Below the pieces are notes generated by a model. It did not search any database, was not told where the DNA came from, and saw only the letters and a list, made by a program, of their open reading frames with translations. Positions 23,357-31,219 of a stretch of DNA of 34,400 nucleotides are shown here, one piece after another. A program made the translations under genes and the position numbers. The stretch is taken from NCBI GenBank assembly GCA_934448295.1, contig CAKSEY010000026.1, positions 1 to 34,400 of the forward strand, given 5' to 3'. The first letter of the stretch is position 1. The number at the start of each line of letters is the position of its first letter. This DNA comes from an uncultured Oscillospiraceae bacterium. GTDB lineage: Bacteria > Bacillota > Clostridia > Oscillospirales > Ruminococcaceae.

Positions 23357-23469
23357 CTGACTGCTCCGACAGTCAGTAAGAGCTTTCTGCCTCGCAGAAA
23401 GTGACTTTCGTTCGCGAAAGTCAGCGGCGTCGGCTATGCCGACCACGCAGCCCACGGAGGGGCTGTGTG
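23357..23469. repeat. Cluster of five consecutive short hairpins
   Basis: In + coordinates: CTGACTG/CAGTCAG (23357-23376), CTTTCTGC/GCAGAAAG (23383-23401), GACTTTCG-ttcg-CGAAAGTC (23403-23422, a TTCG tetraloop), GTCGGC/GCCGAC (23429-23443), and CACGCAGCCC/GGGCTGTGTG (about 23444-23469). Five perfect or near-perfect stems of 6-10 bp within 113 bp, each separated by 1-6 bases. No coding role is apparent. Confidence 0.85.
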
Positions 23470-23564
23470 TCACCGCCTCTTATGCTCTTCCCCAATTTTA
23501 GCCGTACTCCGAAACGTCAGTTGAGGTAAACGGCGTGAACCCGCATTTTAATGCGGATTATTGA

Positions 23565-23717
23565 GTGTACACGCAGTGTACAAAGCCAAGTTCAGAGCAG
23601 TGTACAATTTGTACATTTTGTACACTAGGTGCTACAAATGGCTCTGTTATGCGGCATGTAATGCGGGATTTTGTACACTTTTTATGCCGCATTGTCACAC
23701 GTGTACAAATTGTACAC
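23565..23717. repeat. TGTACA iteron-like array
   Basis: GTGTACA or its reverse complement TGTACAC occurs at 23565 (palindrome GTGTACAC), 23576, 23600, 23619, 23672, 23701 and 23711, with a further TGTACA at 23610. The pair at 23701-23717 is the perfect palindrome GTGTACAAATTGTACAC. ATGCGGCAT/ATGCCGCAT elements are interspersed (23649-23691). It resembles plasmid iterons or a multi-site operator. Confidence 0.8.
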
Positions 23718-23775
23718 TCTAGGCAAAATCATGTCCCGAATGTCGGTTTTGCCGTGCCTGACTGTCCGCCGAATT

Positions 23776-23799
23776 ACTGTTCCGAGTTCTCGGAACAGT
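23776..23799. repeat. 24-bp near-perfect palindrome
   Basis: ACTGTTCCGAG (23776-23786) and CTCGGAACAGT (23789-23799) are perfect 11-bp arms around TT. It lies just after the TGTACA array. Confidence 0.8.
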
Positions 23800-24143
23800 C
23801 AGTGCCCCTGCATCTGCCAAGTATTGTCCAAGTCATCTGGGCAGATATATAGTTCCCATATCGGCTCGAAAATTTGTTTCCTGTTTTTGTCAGATTGTGA
23901 GTCTATGCTGCTGAGACATTTACAAGATGTGTGCGAAAATCTGGGTGTCTTGAACAGAGAATTTTCGTGTTGGTGTCACACAAAATCGGTTGGTTCGTGG
24001 CGCGGATTCACGGTCAATATCGTTGAAGAAAAAGGAGAATTATTTTAATTCTGATCCGTGAATCTGTTTGTTAAATAGAATAATTAAGCTGTTATGATCC
24101 TAAAAATGGTGTTATTGATGGTTGATTGGAGTTTAGCATTTTC

Positions 24144-24243
24144 ATTCTATTGTGACAGAATTGTGAAAAATAGCCAACCCACTTGACAAATCAATTCTAA
24201 TGCAGTAGAATAATATTGTGATCACATTCTATTGCAATAGAAA
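24144..24243 (+). promoter_or_regulatory. Promoter with three BlaI-type operators
   Basis: TTGACA (24183-24188) and TAGAAT (24206-24211) have a 17-bp spacer. The dyad ATTCTA-N6-TAGAAT occurs three times: 24144-24161 (one mismatch), 24194-24211 (exact, covering the -10) and 24226-24243 (one mismatch, just past the start of transcription). This placement suits tight autorepression by the BlaI-type protein encoded next. Confidence 0.85.
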
Positions 24244-24256
24244 GGAACCCTGAACC

Positions 24257-24616
24257 ATGGAAATCAAACTGTTTGACTCTGAACTTAAAGTTATGGACAT
24301 ACTCTGGAAGGAGGGCGATACTTCAGCAAAGGACATTGCGGAAATACTGAACAGGCAGGTAGGCTGGAGCAAAACCACCACCTACACCGTAATAAAAAAG
24401 TGTATAAACAAGGGCGCAACCGGCAGGTCGGAGCCTGGCTTCATCTGCCGCGCGCTCATTTCCCGAAAGGAAGTACAGGAAGCGGAAACAAACGAACTAA
24501 TCGATAAGATGTACGATGGCTCGTCGGATAAGCTGATAGCAGCTCTGCTTGGCTCTAAACGGCTTACAGCCGAGGAGATACAGAGTCTGAAAAAGCTGGT
24601 GGAGGATCTGAAATGA
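24257..24616 (+). CDS. BlaI/MecI/CopY-family transcriptional repressor
   Basis: The 119-residue protein has the BlaI winged-helix domain at about 5-75 (LFDSELKVMDILWKEGDTSAKDIAEIL, KTTTYTVIKKCINKGATGR) and a C-terminal dimerisation helix pair (LIAALLGSKRLTAEEIQSLKKLV). In this family the repressor dimer blocks its own promoter and is cleaved when the partner sensor is triggered. Three ATTCTA-N6-TAGAAT dyads overlap the promoter. AAGGA precedes ATG 24257. Its stop overlaps the start of the M56 gene in an ATGA, so the two are translationally coupled. It differs from staphylococcal BlaI and no beta-lactamase is adjacent, so the inducer is open. Confidence 0.93.
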   Translation: MEIKLFDSELKVMDILWKEGDTSAKDIAEILNRQVGWSKTTTYTVIKKCINKGATGRSEPGFICRALISRKEVQEAETNELIDKMYDGSSDKLIAALLGSKRLTAEEIQSLKKLVEDLK

Positions 24617-26244
24617 CAACTCTGCTCAGCATGACGGTTTCAGCGTCGGCTATCATCGCTGCGATAATCGTGATAAGGTCGCTGTTTATTCACAGGCTGC
24701 CAAAGCGGTTGTTCGTGATTTTATGGGCGATAGCGGCGCTGCGAATGCTTGTTCCGTTTTCCTTTTCCGTTAATATTCCACATGAAAATACACAGTCTGA
24801 AAATGTCGTTGTGCGTGAATTTGCGCCGTCAGAACCGCCGGAATCAACCTCCGGAACAAGCGGCGCTCCGAACCGTGATTTGATTTTCGGAATCGTCTGG
24901 GCAGGCGGAGTTGTTATCTCGCTTGGGATAATGACAGCGCTGCACCTCAGCAGCCGCAGGGAGCTTTCCGAGGCTCTGCCGACAGACGATACGGAAATTC
25001 AATCCCACATATCCGCAGAAAACTTTCGACGGAAAATAACAGTAAAAGTAAGCGACAGAGTGACCTCTCCGCTGACCTACGGCATTGTAAATCCGGTGAT
25101 AATTCTCCCGAAAGACCTGCCCGCAGACAGCGAGGAAATGCGTTTTGCGCTTGCGCATGAACTTGTGCATATCCGCAGATTTGACGTGCTGATGAAGCTT
25201 GTTTTTACCGCCGCTGCGTGCGTTCATTGGTTCAATCCTCTGGCTTGGGCAATGTTCGCGCTTGCAAATCAGGATATTGAGCTTTCCTGCGATGAAGCGG
25301 TGCTGAAACGACTCGGCTGCAAGCGCGAGGATTACGCGATGGCTCTCATCAGACTGGAAGAAAAGCGCAGCATTTCCGCCGGAGCTGCATTCGGCAGGAA
25401 CGCTGTCCGAGAAAGGATTGAAGTTATTATGAAATTCAAGAAAACCACACTCGCCGGAATCATTGTTTCTGCATGCCTCATTGCAGGGACTACCACAGCT
25501 TTTGCAGCAGTGAACTCCGATGGATATACGCGGGAAGAAGTTCCCGCTGAAACGGAAACCGCCGATGTAACTGATCTTGACAGCAATGAGTATGCCGATG
25601 TTGAGTGGTGGACCTACGATGAATACAAGGCATGGCTGGAGCAGGAAAAGAAGAATATCGCCGAACTTGTAAAGCAGGGCGCAGCCGGCTGGACGCAGTC
25701 TAGCGGCGACTTTATCTGGACGCAGGATATCGCTGATGAAACAATCGCGCTCTATGAGCAGAATCTTGAGGATATCAAAAACGGCGCGCATATTTCAAAA
25801 CCCGTAAATGGAAGCTACGATGATATTGTGTATTCATATTATCAGGTAGAGGATGGCGCAGACGTTCAGCTCAGCACAGATGAATTCTATCAGACAGCCT
25901 CCGAAGAAGATGGTACGGACTATATATCTGATGATACGACTGATGCATACACACCCATCGAACATAATGTCAGCGACGAGGAACTTTTCAGCAAGTACGA
26001 AAAATTCGGTCTGACATACAGGGACGGCAGGCTTTACTATAACGGCGAAGCCGTGAAATACTTTGATGATACGGTAGCCGTTGACGATACCATCACGGAA
26101 ATCATAACTTACCTCGACTCGGACGGCACGGTAGCTCTCACCGCTGAGCGCGAGAAATCTGACAGCGGTCTGGGCGAACTTACCGGAATAAGGGTCGTTC
26201 CTGAGGAGGAGTATATAACTGTGAATACCGGGTTCGTTTCCTGA
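24613..26244 (+). CDS. BlaR1/MecR1-type M56 membrane metallopeptidase sensor
   Basis: The 543-residue protein starts with two hydrophobic spans (about 1-25 and 30-55), a third near 90-115, then the M56 protease domain with HELVH at residues 182-186 and ELSCDEAVL as the third zinc ligand region. The segment KKTTLAGIIVSACLIAGTTTAFAA at about 276-300 is the last membrane span. The remaining ~240 residues, presumably extracellular, are acidic and Tyr/Trp-rich (WWTYDEYKAWLEQEKK, YYQVEDGADV). They lack the SxxK/KTG penicillin-binding motifs of true BlaR1, so it probably senses something other than beta-lactams. It is coupled to the BlaI-type repressor and closed by a terminator. Confidence 0.9.
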   Translation: MTTLLSMTVSASAIIAAIIVIRSLFIHRLPKRLFVILWAIAALRMLVPFSFSVNIPHENTQSENVVVREFAPSEPPESTSGTSGAPNRDLIFGIVWAGGVVISLGIMTALHLSSRRELSEALPTDDTEIQSHISAENFRRKITVKVSDRVTSPLTYGIVNPVIILPKDLPADSEEMRFALAHELVHIRRFDVLMKLVFTAAACVHWFNPLAWAMFALANQDIELSCDEAVLKRLGCKREDYAMALIRLEEKRSISAGAAFGRNAVRERIEVIMKFKKTTLAGIIVSACLIAGTTTAFAAVNSDGYTREEVPAETETADVTDLDSNEYADVEWWTYDEYKAWLEQEKKNIAELVKQGAAGWTQSSGDFIWTQDIADETIALYEQNLEDIKNGAHISKPVNGSYDDIVYSYYQVEDGADVQLSTDEFYQTASEEDGTDYISDDTTDAYTPIEHNVSDEELFSKYEKFGLTYRDGRLYYNGEAVKYFDDTVAVDDTITEIITYLDSDGTVALTAEREKSDSGLGELTGIRVVPEEEYITVNTGFVS

Positions 26245-26276
26245 CGCTAAGATTTTGAGCGAGCTTGCGGCATAAC

Positions 26277-26320
26277 AATAACGGTGCGCTTGGATTTCTA
26301 AGCACACCGTTATTTCTTTT
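26277..26320 (+). terminator. Terminator between the convergent M56 and ABC genes
   Basis: AATAACGGTG (26277-26286) pairs with CACCGTTATT (26305-26314), an inner GCTT/AAGC extends it, and TTCTTTTC follows. Probably serves both directions. Confidence 0.8.
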
Positions 26321-26334
26321 CAAAGGGTATTCAC

Positions 26335-28146
26335 TCAGCCTTCAGCATAGTATTTCGCCTGTTCCGCGAACATTCCCGCGTAGATTCCGCCGTCAATTCC
26401 GACAAGCTGTTCGTGCGTGCCGTTTTCCTTTATCGTGTCGTCAGCAAAAACAACTATGCGGTCGCAGAATTTGCAGCTTGAAAGTCTGTGCGAAATATAC
26501 ACCGCAGTTTTCCCGCCGACAAGCGTGTTGAACTGGCGGTATATCTCGTATTCCGCAACCGGGTCGAGTGCGGCGGTCGGCTCGTCAAGGATAACGACAG
26601 GCGCGTTGCGGTACAGCGCCCGGGCAATCGCGGTTTTCTGGCGCTGACCGCCCGAAAGGTCTGTGCCGTTTTCGTCAAAACTCTTGTAGAGCATTGTGTC
26701 AATCCCGTTCGGGAGCTTCTGCACGTCCTCCCAGAGTCCCGCGAGTTTCAGCACGCGCTCCAGTTCCTTGTCGTCCGCCTGTTCGCCGAAAGCAATATTT
26801 TCACGCAGACTGAACGCAAACAGTTGAAAATCCTGAAACACAACGGAAAACAGCCTCCGGTACTCCTCCTCGGGATACTCCTTGATATTCACGCCGTCAA
26901 CCAGAATTTCGCCCTCCGTAACATCGTACAGCCTGCACAGCAGCTTGATGAACGTAGTTTTTCCTGCCCCGTTCAGCCCGACAATTGAGAGGTGTTCGCC
27001 GGACTTTATCGTGAGGTTTATATCGCGCAGAACGAGTTTTTCGGAGCGTGGATATTTGAAGCTCACATGGCGGAATTCTATCGTGTGCTCGCCGGGTTTC
27101 ACAGGTTTCGTTCCCTTTACCATTGCGGCAGGAAAGCGCAGGAATTCAATATAGCGGTGAGCGTAGGCGCACTTCTGGCTGACGTCCTGAACTCCGCTGA
27201 CTATTCCGTAAAGGCTCCAGTAGAGCGTACCCGCGGCGCTGACGCACATCGAAAAATCGCCCACGGTTATTGCCCGGGTCACAGCCATGAAGCCTATGTA
27301 GAAGTAGCTTATCCCGTCACGCAGAGCATTCACCGCATCCATGCCCCAGCTGTTTTTGCGCTGTTTTCTCATGGTGCCGCGCCATATTCCTATCTGCTCA
27401 TCGGAGAAATGCCGCGCCTTTCCGCACATCATGTCCGCACTGTCGTAAAGGCGGATATCCTTGCCGAGTTTGAAATCCGCAAGCTGCCAGAATACATAGC
27501 CGAAAATGCGGTTGCTTTTCGCAAGTTCGAGGAAGCTGTCCCGATCGATTTTGTTGTTCTTTGCGTTGAGAATTGTTATTACCACAAGCGCCGCTATCTG
27601 CACCGGAAGCAGCCACGGACAGGTGAACAGGATTATCAGCGAAACTCCGAGCAATGCCGCCATATTATTCACAAGCCCGAACACCGCACCGAGCACTCCG
27701 ACAATTCCGCCGCTGTACCAGCTCATGCCCTCCTGCGCCTTTTCGAGAGCGTCAAGCGCTTCGGGATCTTCCGTGTGCTCGAAATCCATCTTCATGGTGC
27801 GGTCTGCAAGCTGAATGTCAACATACTCGCTGAACCACTCCTGATGAACCGATTCAAGCTGAGTTGCAGCACTGCCGAGAACGCCTGTCAGCAGTTGAAT
27901 TACTATGTACAATCCCGCGAAAATCGCCGCGTTCGTCAGGTGCTGTGCGAACTCCGCGCCTGTTATCACAAGCACCAGCTCGTCGATTATCAGCTTCGCC
28001 ATAATTGCGTTCTGCATTTTTGACGCAAATTCCGAGATGAATTTCATCAGATAAACAAGAAACACGGACGGGCGCTCTTTCCATGCGGTTTTGAACACGA
28101 ATTTCAGCGTTTCCCGCGTGATTCCTTTCTGCTTTTGTTCAGACAT
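26335..28146 (-). CDS. ABC exporter half-transporter, second subunit
   Basis: The 603-residue protein has an exporter-type membrane domain (about 20-320, six spans, e.g. LIILFTCPWLLPVQIAALVVI) fused to an ATPase domain. The ATPase shows Walker A GLNGAGKTTFIKLL, Q-loop VVFQDFQLFAFSL, signature LSGGQRQKTAIARAL, Walker B VVILDEPTAALD and the H-loop in YISHRLSSCKF. Together with the 612-residue neighbour it likely makes a heterodimer exporting peptides, lipids or drugs. ATG 28146 is chosen for the AAGGAGG site ahead; it overlaps the upstream gene by 8 bp. The frame extends to 28200 but that stretch lies inside the upstream gene. Confidence 0.93.
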   Translation of the reverse strand: MSEQKQKGITRETLKFVFKTAWKERPSVFLVYLMKFISEFASKMQNAIMAKLIIDELVLVITGAEFAQHLTNAAIFAGLYIVIQLLTGVLGSAATQLESVHQEWFSEYVDIQLADRTMKMDFEHTEDPEALDALEKAQEGMSWYSGGIVGVLGAVFGLVNNMAALLGVSLIILFTCPWLLPVQIAALVVITILNAKNNKIDRDSFLELAKSNRIFGYVFWQLADFKLGKDIRLYDSADMMCGKARHFSDEQIGIWRGTMRKQRKNSWGMDAVNALRDGISYFYIGFMAVTRAITVGDFSMCVSAAGTLYWSLYGIVSGVQDVSQKCAYAHRYIEFLRFPAAMVKGTKPVKPGEHTIEFRHVSFKYPRSEKLVLRDINLTIKSGEHLSIVGLNGAGKTTFIKLLCRLYDVTEGEILVDGVNIKEYPEEEYRRLFSVVFQDFQLFAFSLRENIAFGEQADDKELERVLKLAGLWEDVQKLPNGIDTMLYKSFDENGTDLSGGQRQKTAIARALYRNAPVVILDEPTAALDPVAEYEIYRQFNTLVGGKTAVYISHRLSSCKFCDRIVVFADDTIKENGTHEQLVGIDGGIYAGMFAEQAKYYAEG

Positions 28147-29977
28147 TTGCCGCCTCCTTGTCAACGTAATACTGCGCCTGCAAGCGGAACATCTCCGCAT
28201 ACGCGCCGTTTTTCTTCATAAGGCTGTCGTGAGTTCCGTACTCGCACATCTCGCCGTCCTTGAACATCGCAACGTTGTTGCAGAACTGCGTTGAGCTTAA
28301 CCGATGGCTGATGTAAACTGCGGTTTTTCCGCCCGTCAGCTTGTCGAAATCGTTGTAGAGCTTGCTCTCTGCGATAGCGTCAAGAGCGGCGGTAGGCTCG
28401 TCCAGAACCACCACCGGAGCGCCCTTGTACAGCGCCCTCGCGAGCGCCAATTTCTGCTTTTCGCCGCCAGATAGGTCTACTCCGTCGTCGTGAATTACTT
28501 TCAGAATTTCGGTGTCAACTCCGTGCGGAAGCTCCGCGAGTTTTTCGCCAAAGCCTGCGTCAACAAGGCATTTCTCCGCAAGCGCCTTGTCGGTTTTATC
28601 GGGGGACTGCATGGAAACATTCTCCGCAAGCGGGAACGCGAACAACTCCACATCCTGAAAAACAGGCGCGAAAATTCGGTAGTAGCTGCGCTTGTTGTAT
28701 TCGCGGATATTCACTCCGTTCAGCAGGATCTCGCCCTCGGTCGGCTCGTACAGCCGAAGGAGCAGCTTTATGAACGTGGATTTTCCTGCGCCGTTCAGGC
28801 CCACGACCGCGAGCCGTTCTCCTGCGTTAAGTCTGAGCGAGAGATTTTTTAGCGCGTAATTCTCGGATTTCGGGTACTTGAAAGACACATTCCGGAACTC
28901 GAACTCGTATTTTTCCGCTTCTGGGAAAGGCTTTCCGATGTTGTCGCTGTCGCCGCCGTCAAAGTCCATAAAGCTGCGGAAATCGTCCACCTGACGGCTT
29001 AGATTCATAAGCTCGACAATACCGTTGAACAGCGCGTTGATGTACTGAAACAGCGTTGCCGCCGAGGCAAGGTACAGGCTGAAATTGCCTATTGAAAGCC
29101 CGTCATAAGCCACCGACCATATAAGCCACCCGTAGATAACGCAGTGCGAAAGCGCAACCATTACATATGAAAAAATCGAAACCCAAAACCACAGCACCGC
29201 GTTCTTTTTTTGCGCTTCAAGGCGCGCTTTTTTAAGATCCCGGTATTTGCCGACAAGCCAGTCCCGCAGCCCGAAAAGTCTGATATCCTTTGCGGGGGTG
29301 AAATCGGTTATCTGCCAGCGCATATAGTTGTCCTTGCGCCACCATGGCGCGAGTGGGTCCCAGATTTTCTCCTTGGAAATCTTGTTGAATCTGTTTCCGA
29401 CAAAGCAGGACACGGCGGAAATCGCCGCCAGCGCAAGGATTATCCACGGGTTGAACGTGCCGAGAATGCACAGCCCGACCGCTGTCACCGCAAGCGTCAT
29501 GAAAAAGTTAACAAGCTGCCGCATCATTCCCTCGATACCCTCGCCGTTGTTGTTGCAGACGTTGCTTGCTTTCTGGTAGCAGTCCATGACATCGGGATTT
29601 TCAAGGTGTTCGAAATCAATTGTCATTACCTTGCGGTTCTTTTCGCCTATCAGTTTGAAACGCGTGTCAATGAACCTCCACCCTGTTTCGCTGTTGTAAT
29701 AGGTGTTGAGCATGGTGGAAACAAGCTGTATTACCGTGAATATACCTATTATCCACAACAGCGCCTGCCAGCCTGCTTCGCCGGTTATCATGTCGATAAC
29801 GAACTTTGAGATGAACGTCCACAGGTAGTTCATCAGCGGCGCGCAGACAATGCCGATCGGGATAAGCGCAAGCAGCCCTTTTGAGTGCCGCCGCATTGCC
29901 GAGAGCATCCAGCGGATATTGCTCATAAGACCGTATTCTCGGTGCAGGGGGTTCTGCTTTTCGTCAGTCTTTTTCAT
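28139..29977 (-). CDS. ABC exporter half-transporter, first subunit
   Basis: The 612-residue protein has the same plan: a six-span exporter domain (about 35-340; LIPIGIVCAPLMNYLWTFIS, IIGIFTVIQLVSTMLN) and a C-terminal ATPase with Walker A GLNGAGKSTFIKLLLRLY, signature LSGGEKQKLALARAL, Walker B VVVLDEPTAALD and YISHRLSSTQF. Both ATP sites appear intact, unlike exporters with one degenerate site. ATG 29977 follows AAGGAGG and overlaps the regulator gene by 14 bp; its stop overlaps the second subunit by 8 bp, so all three genes form one coupled operon. The substrate is unknown; the local regulator suggests a response to a specific compound. Confidence 0.93.
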   Translation of the reverse strand: MKKTDEKQNPLHREYGLMSNIRWMLSAMRRHSKGLLALIPIGIVCAPLMNYLWTFISKFVIDMITGEAGWQALLWIIGIFTVIQLVSTMLNTYYNSETGWRFIDTRFKLIGEKNRKVMTIDFEHLENPDVMDCYQKASNVCNNNGEGIEGMMRQLVNFFMTLAVTAVGLCILGTFNPWIILALAAISAVSCFVGNRFNKISKEKIWDPLAPWWRKDNYMRWQITDFTPAKDIRLFGLRDWLVGKYRDLKKARLEAQKKNAVLWFWVSIFSYVMVALSHCVIYGWLIWSVAYDGLSIGNFSLYLASAATLFQYINALFNGIVELMNLSRQVDDFRSFMDFDGGDSDNIGKPFPEAEKYEFEFRNVSFKYPKSENYALKNLSLRLNAGERLAVVGLNGAGKSTFIKLLLRLYEPTEGEILLNGVNIREYNKRSYYRIFAPVFQDVELFAFPLAENVSMQSPDKTDKALAEKCLVDAGFGEKLAELPHGVDTEILKVIHDDGVDLSGGEKQKLALARALYKGAPVVVLDEPTAALDAIAESKLYNDFDKLTGGKTAVYISHRLSSTQFCNNVAMFKDGEMCEYGTHDSLMKKNGAYAEMFRLQAQYYVDKEAANV

Positions 29978-30830
29978 CGTTTGCCTCCTTTTTGTAGGTG
30001 TCGTTCTTAAAAAAGCGCTCGCTGCGCCAGTTGTTTTGGTAGCTGAAATTGGTCGGCGGATGCATGAAATATCTCGCTGCCGCAAAGAACGCGACAAGTT
30101 CGCACCGCGAAACGTACTGATATATCTTCTCACTGCTGTCGCCGCAGTTGAGGGTAGCTTCCCATATAAAACCTACCTCGCAGAAGTTTTTGATTATCTC
30201 GCCCGCGTTTTCGGCGGATATGCCCAACTCGTGCATGAGGGTGTCCTTTTTGAAGAACATTGTGCCGTACCGCCCCGCGAGGAAATACAGCGCCTTGAGC
30301 GCATTCGGCTTGGAAAGCACGGAAAACAGCTTAACATACTGCTCGTCGTATCTTAGGAATTTATCGTACCCGCACTTTGGTTCGGGGAACAGGAACGCGA
30401 ACTGCAAATCCGCAGGATTGCGCATTTCAATGAAACCTTCCGGCTGATTTATAAGGCTGTGATTGTCGAATTCCGAGGTGAGCACTTCCTCTGGTATAGG
30501 CTCGTATTTTACAGCACCGCAGCACGCAAGCGGAAAAGCCCTGACGATACTGAACATCTCATCAAAGCGCTTTTCCGCCGGAACGCTCTTTATATGCTCC
30601 AGGATCCTGTCGTAAATGGAGATGTTCTCGCTTTTAAGTCCGAACAGTTCGTCGATTGAAACCTCCAGTTTCTCCGCGATTTTCGGGAGTAGAGAAGCGT
30701 CCGGGAAGCTGTTCATTTCCCACTTTGAAACTGCCTGCGGGGAAACTCCCACGAATTCGGCAAGCTGTTCCTGCGTTATTTTCTTTTCCTTGCGTATTCT
30801 GCGGAGATTGTCGTTGAATGTGTTTTCCAT
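29964..30830 (-). CDS. XRE-family transcriptional regulator of the ABC exporter
   Basis: The 288-residue protein has an N-terminal helix-turn-helix of the Cro/CI type (about 5-62; LRRIRKEKKITQEQLAEFVGVSPQAVSKWEM, LPKIAEKLEVSIDELFG). A ~220-residue C-terminal region of no family I recognise follows. It includes ALKALYFLAGRYGTMFFKKDTLMHELGIS, which resembles a second winged-helix segment similar to ArsR-type folds. ATG 30830 is chosen because GGAGGG lies 7 bp ahead; TTG 30836 is the alternative. First gene of the exporter operon, so it probably controls its own transcript in response to an exported compound. Confidence 0.88.
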   Translation of the reverse strand: MENTFNDNLRRIRKEKKITQEQLAEFVGVSPQAVSKWEMNSFPDASLLPKIAEKLEVSIDELFGLKSENISIYDRILEHIKSVPAEKRFDEMFSIVRAFPLACCGAVKYEPIPEEVLTSEFDNHSLINQPEGFIEMRNPADLQFAFLFPEPKCGYDKFLRYDEQYVKLFSVLSKPNALKALYFLAGRYGTMFFKKDTLMHELGISAENAGEIIKNFCEVGFIWEATLNCGDSSEKIYQYVSRCELVAFFAAARYFMHPPTNFSYQNNWRSERFFKNDTYKKEANDEKD

Positions 30831-30863
30831 TACCAAGCCCTCCAGATTTCTTTCGTTGACCTA

Positions 30864-30892
30864 ATTGTATCACAATTTGCGGTTGAAGTCAA
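30864..30892 (-). promoter_or_regulatory. Promoter for the XRE-ABC exporter operon
   Basis: On the - strand TTGACT (30892-30887) and TACAAT (30869-30864) with a TG extension and a 17-bp spacer. TGGTTTATA occurs twice just upstream (about 30901 and 30921), possible operator half-sites. Confidence 0.7.
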
Positions 30893-30989
30893 GGTAATTA
30901 TGGTTTATAAATTCAACCTGTGGTTTATATTTGGCTCGTATTTCAACAATATAACGCACTTGATATGCAGGTGTAAGTAACTCAGATTA

Positions 30990-31157
30990 ATGAAACGATT
31001 TGCCTTATTTTTAATGATGATGGCGCATCTGATGACAGTCTGTTCTGTCGATGTGACTTCAGATAAAAAGGCGCTCTTTTCATGGGTCGGTTCTCTTCAT
31101 GTTAAATTCGTTATTGGTTGGAAATGCATTGGCATAGCATCATATAGCTTTCAGTAA
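30990..31157 (+). pseudogene. 55-codon frame resembling a truncated lipoprotein
   Basis: The frame begins MKRFALFLMMMAHLMTVCSVD, which has the charged start, hydrophobic core and MTVC lipobox of a bacterial lipoprotein signal peptide, then diverges into sequence with no recognisable domain and stops at 31155. No ribosome binding site is seen. It is the only coding-like stretch in the 389 bp between the XRE and Rpn genes and is most likely the remnant of a lost lipoprotein gene. A real small lipoprotein is possible. Confidence 0.35.
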
Positions 31158-31164
31158 GTTAGGT

Positions 31165-31204
31165 GAGTAAAGAAATAGCGGAGAAGTTTTACATTCTCCG
31201 CTAT
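31165..31204 (-). terminator. Terminator after the Rpn-family gene
   Basis: On the - strand ATAGCGGAGAA (31204-31194) pairs with TTCTCCGCTAT (31185-31175), then TTCTTT. The stem is a perfect 11 bp. Confidence 0.75.
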
Positions 31205-31219
31205 TATAGTTATCGGTTA

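Larger units (their letters stand above)
22994..24143. other. 1.15-kb gene-free region rich in hairpins and palindromes
   Basis: No frame here has a convincing start, ribosome binding site or family match. The region carries, in order: two 38-bp direct repeats, a 12-bp repeat TATTCCATAATC (23153 and 23288), a run of five hairpins (23357-23469), an inverted repeat CCGCAT/ATGCGG (23542-23557), about eight TGTACA-type sites (23565-23717), and a 24-bp palindrome (23776-23799). Such density of cis sites is typical of replication or transfer origins, or of a complex operator. No initiator or relaxase gene is nearby. Confidence 0.65.

Noticed and set aside
23180..23473. 97-codon frame on the - strand across the hairpin cluster
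   Set aside because: Its sequence is the product of consecutive palindromes, with no ribosome binding site and no family resemblance.
23565..23717. Possible CRISPR array
   Set aside because: The repeats are about 7 bp, irregularly spaced and on both strands, unlike CRISPR repeat-spacer structure. No cas genes are present.
23565..24048. Two + strand frames (95 and 125 codons) over the TGTACA array
   Set aside because: Cys-rich low-complexity translations driven by GTGTACA repeats; no start signals and no domain.
24257..26244. Naming the pair blaI-blaR1 as a beta-lactam resistance system
   Set aside because: The sensor lacks a penicillin-binding domain and no beta-lactamase or PBP gene is adjacent.
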